DNA of 64,000 nt from Elysia chlorotica. Its lineage: Eukaryota > Mollusca > Gastropoda > Plakobranchidae. Position numbers and translations under genes: made by a program. The notes under the pieces are model-generated. The model was not told the origin of the DNA. It made no database searches and worked only from the letters and a program-made list of their open reading frames with translations. Of the stretch, positions 36,189 to 64,000 are shown one piece after another (position 1 is the stretch's first letter; each line of letters opens with the position of its first letter). The DNA is taken from positions 33,982-97,981 of the forward strand of contig RQTK01000926.1 in the NCBI GenBank assembly GCA_003991915.1, written 5' to 3'.

Positions 36189-38655
36189 CCAAACTAAGGA
36201 AGTCGAATCCATGTTGATAGCTACTATGTCTAAATAGGTGTACGCATGTAAATGTAGTATACAATAATGATAACTTTTACAATAAATACATTTTAAAAAA
36301 GTTTAATTTTTGTTTTTCATGGCAAAGTGACAAAAGCCTACGACAGAAAGTTTAGCCATATCTTTGTTGTTGTTTTTTGTTTGGTAATATACATGGGCAC
36401 CATTAACAGATAATTATAAAGACCGCAAGTGCAAAGAATCCTGAGGCAAAAGAACGTATTGAGATAATTAATAAAAAATTGAAGGAAGACACTAATCAAC
36501 AGCTCCAAAATAAAATAAATTTGCCCCCTTTCTAAGGAAATTACTTATGTTTACTTTTATCACTGTTGATCTTGGTTAAATATTTCCCGCCAAGCTCACA
36601 TAACCAAAGGTGTCGTTCAGGGGTGCAACATTATTTTATTTCCTTCGTATAAGAAATATTGATAACAGTGTCGTTTAGCCTCAATCTTCGCTATCTAAAC
36701 ATTAAACTTTGTTTTAAAAATAAAAAATAAAAAAATGAATAAGGTGGAACTGTGGAATTATAGGAACTGCGGAAAAGAAAGTGGAGATGGACTTAGAAGG
36801 AAAAGCAAAAGAAGAACCATGACTCACAGTTTTTTTTTTAATGTCGACTATTGACATGGACATAGTAGTATTGACGCACTGTTCCTCAGGTGACAGGTTT
36901 GTACGAAGGTTGTGGGAATGTAACACCACGCCCTCTGGTAGAACCTTTCGTTTTCAAGTTTATATGGCTATGTAAACACAATAAACGATCAGTTTTGGCG
37001 CGTTATGAAGACACCTATGCATCGAACACGTGACCTCCCAGGTTACATTACAATTTAATGCTGAAAGCTTACTTCCTAACATTGCTCGTTAGCTTTATTT
37101 TGGGTCTGGGCGCAATGGTTGAAATAAATTGTCTGTGCTTGAAAAACAAAATAATGTAACATATATAAGTTAATTTTTTTCTACAACAGACTAAATTATT
37201 GGTGGTCAACCCACCGGCAGTCGCTTTAATTAGAATATCCTTTCCAACAATCTTTAGCAAGACCACACCGTGGACACCGTGGACATTCTTTCGGTAGTTT
37301 ACAAGTATTGGTGTTTTAAAAATAACGGCGGCCTTTATTTTTTTAAATTAATTTTACCGCTACATCTGCATGTTCAAGTATGTTTTCCCGATTGTTTTTG
37401 TTTTCTTCCTTCAATATAAAACAAAACTCGAAATTCGCATTCTTTGTGTGTAAAGAAAGTGTATGTGCATACATGGTTTAGTTGTTTATCTGTTATTGCT
37501 TTTAATAAGAAACTACAATCATTTAGGAGGAAGAAAAAAAAGATGGCGTTATTTGATCTGACTGCCCATTAACATTCACTTATGTTACAATAATTTAAAA
37601 GTTTTTTAAATATGAAACGCAGGCTGAATGATAAATGGGAGAGGCGAGTAAGATGTTAAAAAAAAGTAAAACATCACACAAAATGAATCCAGTAAAAAAA
37701 ACTAAAATGAACTATCTTCAAACCTCTGCAATTTAATTCATACGTAACAATATGCCATGAAGCAGAAGATGTTTTTTGTCGATTGGTTTGTAGTAGGTTA
37801 ATCAACGTCCATCCCCTGCAACTAGGCAAAATATCTGGGTGCTCCCAAGACATTTCAAGTACAATGTACGATCACACAAATAGATCGGGAACTCCAGTAA
37901 TTAGGTCTCCAACCGTCAAATTATACTGAGTGATACAGATCCAACCAGTTGGTGATGAAATCCGTAACACTGTGTTAGCATTTCTTGAACGTGTTTCATA
38001 TTGGACTTTCGCATTATACATTGTAATCCTCACTTTTGATGTTTTAAAACAGACATTGCTGTTAATTAAATTTACTTTATTTCCTATTTGTTCCCAATTT
38101 TATTGTTTGTGTGTGTGTGTGTGCAAAAATATCTTAACTGTTCCACCGCCCATAATTCATTATATCTTTCTAACAATAAAAAAAGAAAATTACCAAAATA
38201 AAACAAGACATTGATTCTTGAGTCGTCACACTTCATAACACAGGGTGGCTGAGAAGGAAGACTTCTCCTTCTGGTCTCCTTATTTACTTGAGACGGAAAG
38301 GGCGACAGGCTGCATGCCACAACTGTTGACTTAGATTAGAACTGTGACGCAAGCGCAGCACACGCTAAATACCAAAAGGTGCAGCCTTACCCCCAGACAG
38401 ACGTGGCATACTATTTTTTTCGCCCACCACATTGCCTATGTCTTCCCTTTTCAACCCTTTCTGTCCGTTTTTTTTCCTTCTGACTTCTTTATGTTATTAC
38501 ATGATTTACATGTATTTTTGTCCTTCCGCCTCTTCTTTTTTTCAGATTCTTTCCAACCTCCTTACTCGTTTCTCATTATGACAATTCTTATCCCAATCCC
38601 AGACTCAACGTTAAACAATTTCGTCTTTAGTACTAATTTTGTAATACGAGTGTAA
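36189..38655. other. Intergenic sequence, no gene recognised
   Basis: AT-rich, with a short GT run at 38107-38122. Open frames of 60-105 aa (36714-36929, 37069-37266, 37930-38214, 38344-38655) show no motif and are probably chance. Confidence 0.45.
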
Positions 38656-38657
38656 AA

Positions 38658-39111
38658 AAAATGTAAAATGAAATCTAAGTTGATACTGTTTAATTTAATA
38701 TACACATATAAATTTTCCGGCGTCATTAAATTATATAACATATATTTTTTAGAAAGAATGATCTCTATATCTAGTAATACCATTTCTCAATTTTAAGTGC
38801 ATAGACAAAATTCCAGAGAAAATCATAAAATTCCAACTTCCTATACCGTTACCATTATGATGTTAACCGTCTCCTTTAGCCCGCTCGAAGAAATCCCATG
38901 CTTTTGTGGTTAAGGACTATAACTAGTAAAAGCTGCCTGTATTCACTGAGTGTCTCTAGCTCTCGATGGAACTACCTCGACTTATTCTCAGTACGAGAAG
39001 TCTCGGAAAAGTTTATTCTGGTAAAGAACACTGGATTCGAAATCTGTACAAAAATTACCTACTTGATCTTGTAACAAACTAATGGCAGATTTCTTAAGTT
39101 GCGCCCGCCCC

Positions 39112-39157
<46 letters not shown>

Positions 39158-39840
39158 GCTGCTAGCAGTAACACCGGTTTTGTGAACTTCGTGTTCATTT
39201 ATTGCCTTCGCCCAACATCATAGACTTTTAATGTCTCACACCTGACAACAAAGTCATAGACATTTTGTCTGTAAATGACCATCACCGGTCTTCTTCTCTA
39301 TTTGCGTCTTTTGTTGTGTCTGAATGATTAAAGATGTTAAGCTACAGTATAGACACGCTTAGAATAGTTGATTATTTTTTGAAATGTAAGTGTAAAATGA
39401 AACCTGCGAGGATATTGTTTAATTTAACATACACATTCCGGAGTCATTCAACCATAATAATAGAATATATTTTTAGAATGTGTGATCTCTATATCTAGTA
39501 ATACCATTTCTCAATGTTAATTATGATACAGAGAAAGATAAGACTCCAGAGAAAGAAAACATAAATCCCCGATGTATCTTAAAGTAAAACATAAAGTTCC
39601 AACTTCCTATACCGTTATGATCATGATGTTAACCGTCTCCTCTCGAAGAAATCCCATGCTTTTGTAGTTAAGCTGCCTGTATTCACTGAGTGTCTATCGG
39701 TGGAGCTACCTCGGCTTAGTCTCAGTACGAGAAGTCTCGGAAAAGTTTGTTCTGGTAAAGAACACTGGATTCGAAATCTGTACAAAAATTACCTACTACA
39801 TCTTGTTACAAACTAATGGCAGATTTCTTAAGTTGCGCCC

Positions 39841-39920
<80 letters not shown>

Positions 39921-39927
39921 TCTCTCT

Positions 39928-39971
<44 letters not shown>

Positions 39972-40152
39972 GCTGCTAGCAGTAACACCGGTTTTGTGAA
40001 CTTCGTGTTCATTTATTGCCTTCGCCCAACATCATAGACTTTTAATGTCTCACACCTGACAACAAAGTCATAGACATTTTGTCTGTAAATGACCATCACC
40101 GGTCTTCTTCTCTATTTGCGTCTTTTGTTGTGTCTGAATGATTAAAGATGTT
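38658..40152. repeat. Tandem duplication, two copies of about 0.68-0.76 kb
   Basis: Copy 1 is about 38658-39338 and copy 2 about 39391-40152. Shared landmarks include GATCTCTATATCTAGTAATA (38760, 39485), AAAAGTTTRTTCTGGTAAAG, CAGCTGCTAGCAGTAACACC and GAATGATTAAAGATGTT at the right ends. The right halves are nearly identical while the left halves have several indels. The internal CT tract is about 40 bp in copy 1 (39117-39155) and about 120 bp in copy 2 (39851-39969). Confidence 0.93.
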
Positions 40153-40402
40153 CTCTGCCCCCTCTGTCTGTCTTTCCCAATCTCTATATGTCTCCGCCTG
40201 TCTTTCTGTTTATGCGTCTGTTTGTCTGTCTCTATGTCTGTCTGACTGTCTGACTGCAACCCTGACTATCTCTACGACTGTTTGTCTGTCAGTCTCTGTC
40301 TCCCCCTCTGCCTGTCTCTGTGTCTTCTGTCTCTCTGTCTCGGCATGTCGGTCTCTCTGTCTCTCGTTCCCTTTATCCCCCGCCTCTCTTTATTACACGA
40401 AG

Positions 40403-40440
<38 letters not shown>
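40153..40440. repeat. (CTGT)n/(CT)n array
   Basis: CTGT-rich sequence to about 40370 and a pure CT tract at 40406-40438. It directly follows copy 2 of the duplication. Open frames here are repeat artefacts. Confidence 0.93.
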
Positions 40441-40441
<1 letters not shown>

Positions 40442-41701
40442 GAACGTGCACCCGAGAGATTGTATTCACTGTTTTTCTGATTAAATTAAGAATAATATTT
40501 TTTATTACATCACGAATACATAATAACAATGCGCAAACACCAGCCTTGCAAACAACTCCTTTACGTAGCGTACTACTAATCTAAATTTTACCAAGAGCTG
40601 CCTGTCCTGTAATGAATGAAGCAGCGCGGGCTTTCCTGACTGATCTGTGCCACACCATTTCGCCTACTCATCGCTTTTAAACCCAGTTGCGCCTGTCTGG
40701 GTTTGGCAACCAGCAGTGACTGGCCTTAAACATTCGATGGATGAAGTCCGGCTGTGACCAACTGCGTTGTACTGCCAATATCGAATTCGTATATTTTATG
40801 TGCTCATTAACCTCTTTAAAAAAATTTAAATTTAGACCATAGAGCCCAGTCATGTTTATCGTAAAATGGAAATTATTATAGTGTACTAATGCACACACAT
40901 TATTTAAAAAAAATCCTTCCACAATACAGTCCAAGTCTAATAATTCCAATATAGTTTTTTTAACACCTTTTGGTCCCTTTTCGTATTTTTGGGTACCCAA
41001 TGGATTGTTACATTAACATATTTTTTTTTCTTATTAGTATATTGTATGCCTTACACCTACAAGTTTCACGGGACCTGTAATAGTACATGTATGAACTTTC
41101 CACATTGGGGTCGCTGTTAATAAGCGTTATCTCAAGCAGCGAATTTCAAAGGCAGCGTTGCCGTTTGTTGGTGTGTAAAATTAATGTGAATCCGTACACC
41201 AGTAAGTAATACAGTTAGCTAGCCAAACTTTCGAAACGCTTCATAACACCCGCCTCCTCTCAGCTGGGCCTCGTCACGTGGGTCGTCAACCAGGCTAGTA
41301 TTACCTGGAGCAAACAGTTTGTCCTTGCATTTCCCCAGGCCGCTGTCACAGAGTTTGTCGGCTCGTGCTGACATACCCACTGATCTCTCTAACGCTGAGC
41401 TCTGAGCAGTTGTAATGTAAGGCACTGTGGATTAATAATGCGATGTGGACTAGGCTATTTCCTGCAGCAGACAGACACACCCGTAAAAAAATTATACGGC
41501 GCACCTAGAACTTTAGGAATTTAGCTCTGTTGAATCATTGAGTGGGTGAACCTGAGAGGTAGAGGACTCGTCTGGTACCCATGACTTGAAAATCTTCCGA
41601 TAGTTCTGTTGTGGTGTTGTTAAAACTGGATTTTACCTCAAATACACTGGATTATGGATGAGCACGGTCTCTAAATTCCCTCTGGATTATAATATAGCAA
41701 G
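40441..41701. other. Sequence upstream of the TPR gene start
   Basis: No clear TATA box or CpG island is seen. A 107-aa minus-strand open frame at 40677-41000 and a 68-aa one at 41219-41425 are unassigned. A tRNA-like word (CTGAGAGGTAGAGGACTCG, 41551) may be another SINE head. In-frame TAA at 41690-41692 limits the TPR gene start to the ATG at 41702. Confidence 0.4.
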
Positions 41702-57869
<16,168 letters not shown>

Positions 57870-60800
57870 CTAACTTAATTTAAATATTTATCCAAGAGTG
57901 TTCCTTGATTAGGCGATTTGAGTTATAATTCTCACATATTACAATATTATGTAGAGTAAGATTGATTGTTAATTGGAAGTTTAGTATAAATTCAACAAAC
58001 CAAAATTGTCATTCATAAAAAAGCTGTAAAAAAAAGTTTCCTATGCGTTAAAAAAAAGTTTCACCCAAGAGCTTCAACTCTCTGTTAACAAAAGGTGCAC
58101 AGGTTAAAACAAAATGTTCTCTTTCTTGCCATCATGTGATTATGCTCTTTCTATGCAAATTGCTAAGGGACATGCATGCATTTAAATAAACATAAGACCT
58201 AGTCATGTTTTTACATAGAGTCCATCACAACATTCTGAAGTATCCATGTACAAACTACACAAAAATTGTTATAATTCTTGTAGTTTTTTTTACTTCAAAG
58301 AAACAAACATAACAAGCGACAGCTCTTAAACAACAAAAATTAGACAAACAAGAATGATGTGTTGGTTTGTAAAAAACCTTATTAATGTCAAAGTTTAATT
58401 ACAAAAGAATGTGATTTTAAACATATTCCATGATGCATGGACAGCCATACAATTTAATTGTGTAGCAGTCAAAGGGAAAAAGAAACAGGATCATTGTATT
58501 GATATAATGAAATAATTTATATCAGAATGAATCTGAAACTGTAAATGAAATTTTACATTGAAAAGTTATAATATGAATATGATAAATGCTACTCTTTGAA
58601 TTTGATAATGAAAAAAAAAAAGCTTGGAGCTGTCTTTTAACTTAAATGTAGAGAGCAAACTTTTCATAAATAATCTGCCACATCAGTGGGAAAAAGCAAT
58701 AACCAAGGTAAAATCAAGCAACAAGATAACTATAATTATAACAATCCCTACCAACAGCAATTATTCCGAGTACATTTTTTGGAAAAAGATGTAATGTATG
58801 TACATGTAGTTGTCAAAGTTTGGTTAATTCCCCTCTCCATATTATTGTGTGATGTAAACATGTTTGTGTGCTTGGAGGCAGTTGAAATGAGATGAACTGC
58901 ACACAGGAGGAGCTATGAAACTCATTTATCTGTAACAGAAAATAAAATGTTTACTTTCTAAACAAAAACGATAAGAAAGGCTTTACAATCATGGTAGTTC
59001 CACTTCTATAAATTTATATTAACTCGATTGGACTAAAATGTTTTTTGTTCACTTGCATCAATTTTATTGAACATTTTGCTACTTTCTATATTATCCTTAG
59101 CCAAAAGCTCATTCCATTAATTGTTACATATACCATTTTAAATCAAATTGAGTTTGTATAAATTTATGCCTATATTATGTCAGCATTATATTTTTTTTTC
59201 ATCGCATCAGTCATGCCTGTTATTGTTAATGTAATGAGATTTAGATATATATAAATTAATATTATATTTTCAGCAATATAAATCTTAATTTGAAAACCTT
59301 TTTTTTTGACTGAAAATCACTTTTGCATTCCATGTTACCTTTTTTGCCAGCAATATTCCATACAATTTCTGACTCGTTAGTGTGCCCTATCACTATGTAA
59401 TCATCAGGTTGTGGACAAATTAAGATCTGAACTTGCTTACTATGTGTGTACATGTACCAGTTCTATAAATAAATGTTTCAAGTTGTCAGCTTTAAGTAGT
59501 AGGCTCTAGTGATTTTACCTTGTAATTGGACTTTATATATTATACATGTTAAAAAAAATATTTGTGATTTTTATTAAAAGAAAAAAACAACTAAAATTGG
59601 GCACATGGGATTTATAAAAAATGCAGAAAAAACTTTGTCCTTTGGTGTGGAGTTTAATAAGTTTTACATTTATATATGTGTACCTGCAAGGAAAAGCATG
59701 AACGTGTAGAAATTTCTTATTTTGAGATATTAAGTGAAGGGGGTGTTTAAGTCGATTCCCAAGTCTGTAAAACTGGAATAAAAAAAAACGAAAAAACAAA
59801 AACAAAACAAAAAACTCCTAAAATAACACATTACTAGAAAAACTCTTTTTGAAATTCCAAATCTATATATAAGAAAACAAACTAAAGTATATATATATTC
59901 TCATTTGCATTAGAAATTTATCGTTGAGATATGCTTTATATAGTTACACATGTGATGTATATACATAAAGAACACTTAGTTTTGTATCCATCATTTTGTG
60001 AAGACACACAAGTAGACTTTGCTTACAATATTATTTATTATCTTCATAAAGTCTTTACATGGGTGCTTTTTACTAACAAACTCATTTTGTGAACTCAAGT
60101 ATTTTGATATTTCTTTGGCACTAAGCATGTCTCAAACTAGATGTGATTCAACCCATGCCTCATGAAATATCTAAAGTTTCACCCCTGTCTCAGTCGTTAA
60201 GCCTCAAAGGCTGAAAGTTGAAATAGATTCTCAGTTTACTGTTTAACACATAATAATGTTAAGTAATATGAATCCTCTTTTTTTAGGCATATTGAGCAGT
60301 TTTATTCATATAATTTTGTTCCACATGATTCTTGAGGAATTAAGGATAAATAAAAAATAAACAAAGAGTATTTTTACCCTTTTTTAATGCTTTTAACCAC
60401 CCTATTGATTTTCACAATGCGGTTTCTATAACTTCTTTTGAAAAACCTAATTTTTAAAGTTATCAAACAGATTTGTCTGTGTGGCTATTATTAGTTTACC
60501 TATGTTGATGGATATTTAGATATGACCGATATTTAGTGATATGTAGTTTATAATCTTTATTTCACTTCTCGTAGATACCCCCTAAGAAGTCCATAGAGAG
60601 AAATAGCTTAATCACTGCCTAACAGAGACCTGTTTTGTGAAAAAATGTTAATTAGTCCCTAGATCAAAGCACCAAATGCACACTATTAAACTTTCTTAAA
60701 ATGGTCAATTTCTTTATAGATCTCCACCATTCACTAACTTGTAAACATTTATCCACCTAGATATATTGCATTGGTTTAGTAAGTTCAATATCTGTTATAC

Positions 60801-61180
60801 TATTTTCAAAACTTTTGTTACTAAAATATTTTTAGGACAAAATCAATTCACATTTTAAACAAACATTTGACTAAACATTACTTTGAAAATAATATTACAT
60901 TTCCATAACAACTCAGGGAAGCCATTTGTAATGTTCAATACAATATTAGAGCATTATAAATTACGAACAAGTAGGCTAAAGTAAATGGAATATTTCAACC
61001 CAGTGATTTACTGTCTTTGATTGCAGCCTACATTTGACAAGTGGTTTACTACTATACTGGCTTTACTTTGAGTAATAAGTAAGAATGAGGTAGGTATCTA
61101 ATAGCTTTGGACTTGGAGAGAATTATTAAAACCTTTTCTTTTCAATGAAATGCTTAACAGCATCTTTTGGTTATATACAG
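57870..61180. other. 3' UTR and downstream flank of the TPR gene
   Basis: AT-rich, no exon recognised. AATAAA signals include 58185-58190, about 320 nt after the stop. Open frames at 58686-58895, 59262-59453 and 59533-59805 look like chance. Confidence 0.45.
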
Positions 61181-61189
61181 AGTCCCATT

Positions 61190-62320
61190 GGTATCAATTC
61201 AGATAGCCTCTTTTTTAGTATGCATGTTGATGTGAGCTAGCTTTCACTATACATTGTTTAACACTGCTAAATATCTAGTTTTGTATTTGAAATAACTTGA
61301 ACGCTATTCAAGAATAAGTATTTGATCAGTTCTTTGTTATATCAGGTCCAAACTTTGATCATAATTTTTTTTTTACAAATATCTCAAAGTAAAAAAAACA
61401 ACTACACAACGTTCCCAAAATTAAAACAGAGAGAGTCCTATTTTGGTTTCAAATAAACAATCATCAAGATATCTTATTCAAGATGTTCATGTGTCAATTG
61501 TATTTCTAATTGCAGAAAGAAAAAAGAACTCGCTTTGAAATTTATTATTTCAGTAATTATTTGAGTGCCATTGAGACATGAATAATCTTAATTTATAAAT
61601 GCATTAAAGTCTTGGAATAAATTGGTTATATACAGAGTCCCATTGGTATCTTGTATGAACTGTAATGATTATAGTCTAAGATTTGGCAATGTAAAAGCCA
61701 TTACAATTAATGATATGACAATTTAGTCAGAAAAAAAGAAAAAGGAATGATTGATGCATGATCTGATAGTCATTGCTCTTTTACTGTGTGGCAGTATAGG
61801 CAATAACATTGAGCCGTGTATTGTCTTTAACTTAGTGATTATATAAAATTAAAAACATTTCTTCAGAAGTTCCACTAATGTCATGCAATCCAGATAACCT
61901 CTTTTTTAGTTTGTGTATCTTGTTGATGTGAGCTAGCTTTCACTATACATTGTTTAACACTGCTAAATATCTAGTTTTGTATTTGAATTATCTTAAAAGT
62001 AGAAAGTTATTCAAGGCTTAGTATTTGATAAGTTCATTGTTCGGTCAGGTCCAACTTTGGTCATAATTTTTTTTTTACAAATATCTCAAAGTAAAAAAAC
62101 AATAACTACACACCATTCCCAAAGTGAAAGCAGAGAGAGAGAGTCCTATTTTATAAATAATAATCAATGATAAAGAAATATTATTCAAGATGTGCAATTG
62201 TATTTCTAATTGCAGAAAGAAAAAAGAACTCGCTTTGAAATTTATTATTTCAGTAATTATTTGAGTGCCATTGAGACATGAATAATCTTAATTTATAAAT
62301 GCATTAAAGTCTTGGATTAA
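61190..62320. repeat. Direct duplication of about 0.43 kb, spaced by about 0.27 kb
   Basis: Copy 1 is about 61195-61617 and copy 2 about 61886-62317, offset 691-700 bp. Shared words include GATGTGAGCTAGCTTTCACT and AGAACTCGCTTTGAAATTTA. The last 120 bp are nearly identical while the first part has indels. The word GGTTATATACAGAGTCCCAT occurs before copy 1 (61170) and again at 61624, so the duplication also has a third partial junction. Confidence 0.9.
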
Positions 62321-62324
62321 TAAA

Positions 62325-63935
62325 TAAAGTACAACCTCCCTTCTGCCTTCCTCAAATCTAAAGCAAAACTAAAAGGAAATACCGGTACAAACAAAAAATG
62401 AAGAAGGATAGAAAACATTATGAAAACACTTAATTTTATTTAAGTATTTAGAAGATGGGAACATATATTAATTTTTTTTTCTATAAAAATCGTTGGAAAA
62501 TATAATGAAACTCCTGCAGTGAACATTTTCTGTAGTTTCGTTTCTTTAACACTTCTGTAGCTTTTCTCAGTATCTTATACACAAATTTTTATGAAGGCTT
62601 AAGCATACTTTGAAATCAATGAACATCATGACGAAAATACTTATCCTTGACCAAAATGGTGCAGGAAACATAATTATTGTATTACAGTTGAATAAGCTTG
62701 TTCATGTTACTGTAGCGCTTGAGTCCTGACTAAATAAAATGAAATGCTGTACAACTATTATTTATGCTTTGATCTATCACCCTATAAACTGCCTCTATAC
62801 AGTAGTTGAACTCAACAGCCTATAGCTGCAATGTTTTTTAAATGCCTATCACAGCTGCCACGTCCACTTGCTCTTCCATTGTAAGGTACTCACTGCTTGT
62901 TCAATATTGCAACGTCTGAACTGATGCATTGTGATTCATGTTGCTTCTGATCTATTTGCTAGCAATGCTTAAGCTCTGGGATGGTTCTTAATTTGCTTTT
63001 TAGAGTGATTTATGTCTATGAGGCTGATTTAAACTTGAATGGGGCTGAATCTTGCCTTTTTTCCCCCTTCTAAACCATCATCATCTGTATAAGGGTTGTG
63101 AATGACCACCAATGATGTTAGAATAACACATTTTTAAACAACGAAACCAAAGATAGAAAAGCCCAGTTAGGTTTGCTAAACCAAGATAATCTGTTGAAGT
63201 CATATTCAATTGCCAGCATTTTTAATAAAATTAGTTCAGTTTCTTTGAATATGTCATGCGAATCATGTAACTTGCATTGTAAAGTCTTCTCCATCACTAA
63301 TTATTATATCTGAACCCATGAACTTAATTAAAAAATTTGTGATAGTTTCTTAGGAAACTTGTCAGTGGTTAGGGCTATCTCAGAAGAAAAACTATATTTT
63401 GTTCACATTATTTCTTTATTTCACAACCTTCTTTGGTTGACAAATCCATAAAATGATTGCTGATTACTATCAAATTTTAAAGATGTTTCATTTACGAAAA
63501 ATATTACTGTTTTTTGTTGTAAATAATGAACAATTTTCACAGTACGTTTTACCTCTTTTGCCTCTCTTTCCACATACAAATAAATGTGCATTACTACTAT
63601 CCGACCATATTCACTTGTCTGATGTAAATCTCCCAGTCTTTGCGCATTGTTATTTCTTTATGAAACCATCCAATAATTTTCTAGCTCTATAATTCCTACA
63701 AAGCTTTTAATACTTATTGGAGTATGTAATTGGATTCATGTATGCTTCATTTGTGGTATACTCTTGGTGCCACACATTCATACTGTGTGAAATCATGCTA
63801 TGACACCAATAAAAAAACTTTAACCAATGTTCTTGTTCTTCCGATTGCTTCATAGCATGTTCATTCAAATAAACAACATAATTTGATTTGTATAATATTC
63901 TCAACTGTTAAAAGCTCCCAATCCATTGTTTTACT
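62325..63935. other. AT-rich sequence, no gene recognised
   Basis: No exon, RNA gene or mobile element could be supported. Short open frames at 63453-63692 (+) and 63707-63904 (-) have no motif. Confidence 0.45.
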
Positions 63936-63943
63936 GTTATACT

Positions 63944-63947
<4 letters not shown>

Positions 63948-63996
<49 letters not shown>

Positions 63997-64000
63997 CCCC
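63948..64000. repeat. (CT)n tract at the window end
   Basis: CT dinucleotide run from about 63948 to 63993, then C run to the end of the window. Confidence 0.95.

Noticed and set aside
40677-41000. 107-aa minus-strand open frame before the TPR gene
   Set aside because: No domain recognised and AT-rich in its middle; it might be repeat-derived, but no second copy is seen in the window.

Overview
This is a eukaryotic (animal) genomic window. Genes are split by spliceosomal introns, flanks are AT-rich, and microsatellites, non-LTR retrotransposon fragments and tRNA-derived SINEs are abundant. The mix of a gastropod-style chemosensory-like GPCR, Rex1/L2/CR1/RTE-type LINE debris and a molluscan-looking tRNA-SINE family suggests a mollusc, most likely a gastropod. 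That assignment is inference; no species can be named from the sequence alone.

Four protein-coding genes can be rebuilt. (1) LSM12 homologue, minus strand, 8466 to 1362, five exons, 197 aa. Its last intron contains a nested pair of LINEs. (2) A rhodopsin-class GPCR, minus strand, 12352 to 11255, one coding exon of 365 aa with a 3' splice site just upstream of the start. It resembles gastropod chemosensory receptors. (3) Gluconokinase (IDNK), minus strand, 25277 to 19952, five exons, 188 aa, with the Walker A lysine codon split by intron 1. (4) A large tetratricopeptide-repeat (TPR) protein of about 1,240 to 1,290 aa, plus strand, 41702 to 57869, at least seven exons, which I cannot assign to a named family. 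Its large central exon contains a reading-frame discontinuity near 50.6-50.76 kb: a short intron, a sequencing or assembly indel, or a real lesion.

Layout: 0-8.5 kb LSM12; 9.1-11.0 kb a block of three LINE families, one inserted in another; 11.3-12.4 kb GPCR; 12.4-19.9 kb microsatellites, SINEs, a CR1-like fragment and a broken RTE-type element; 20-25.3 kb IDNK with further LINE debris in introns; 25.3-41.7 kb a gene-poor stretch with tandem duplications and pyrimidine-rich simple repeats; 41.7-57.9 kb the TPR gene, whose 6.7-kb first intron is full of trinucleotide and CT repeats and whose later introns hold several SINEs; 57.9-64 kb 3' flank with a diverged 0.43-kb duplication and a terminal CT tract.

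The genes show no sign of acting together: RNA binding, gluconate phosphorylation, chemosensation and a TPR scaffold are unrelated neighbours. The most interesting signals are the reciprocal nesting of the same two LINE families at two loci (each inserted into the other, with a clean 7-bp target duplication at one site and an inferred empty site for the other), the unassigned TPR gene with its frame break, and a complete SINE with a 17-bp target-site duplication inside that gene.
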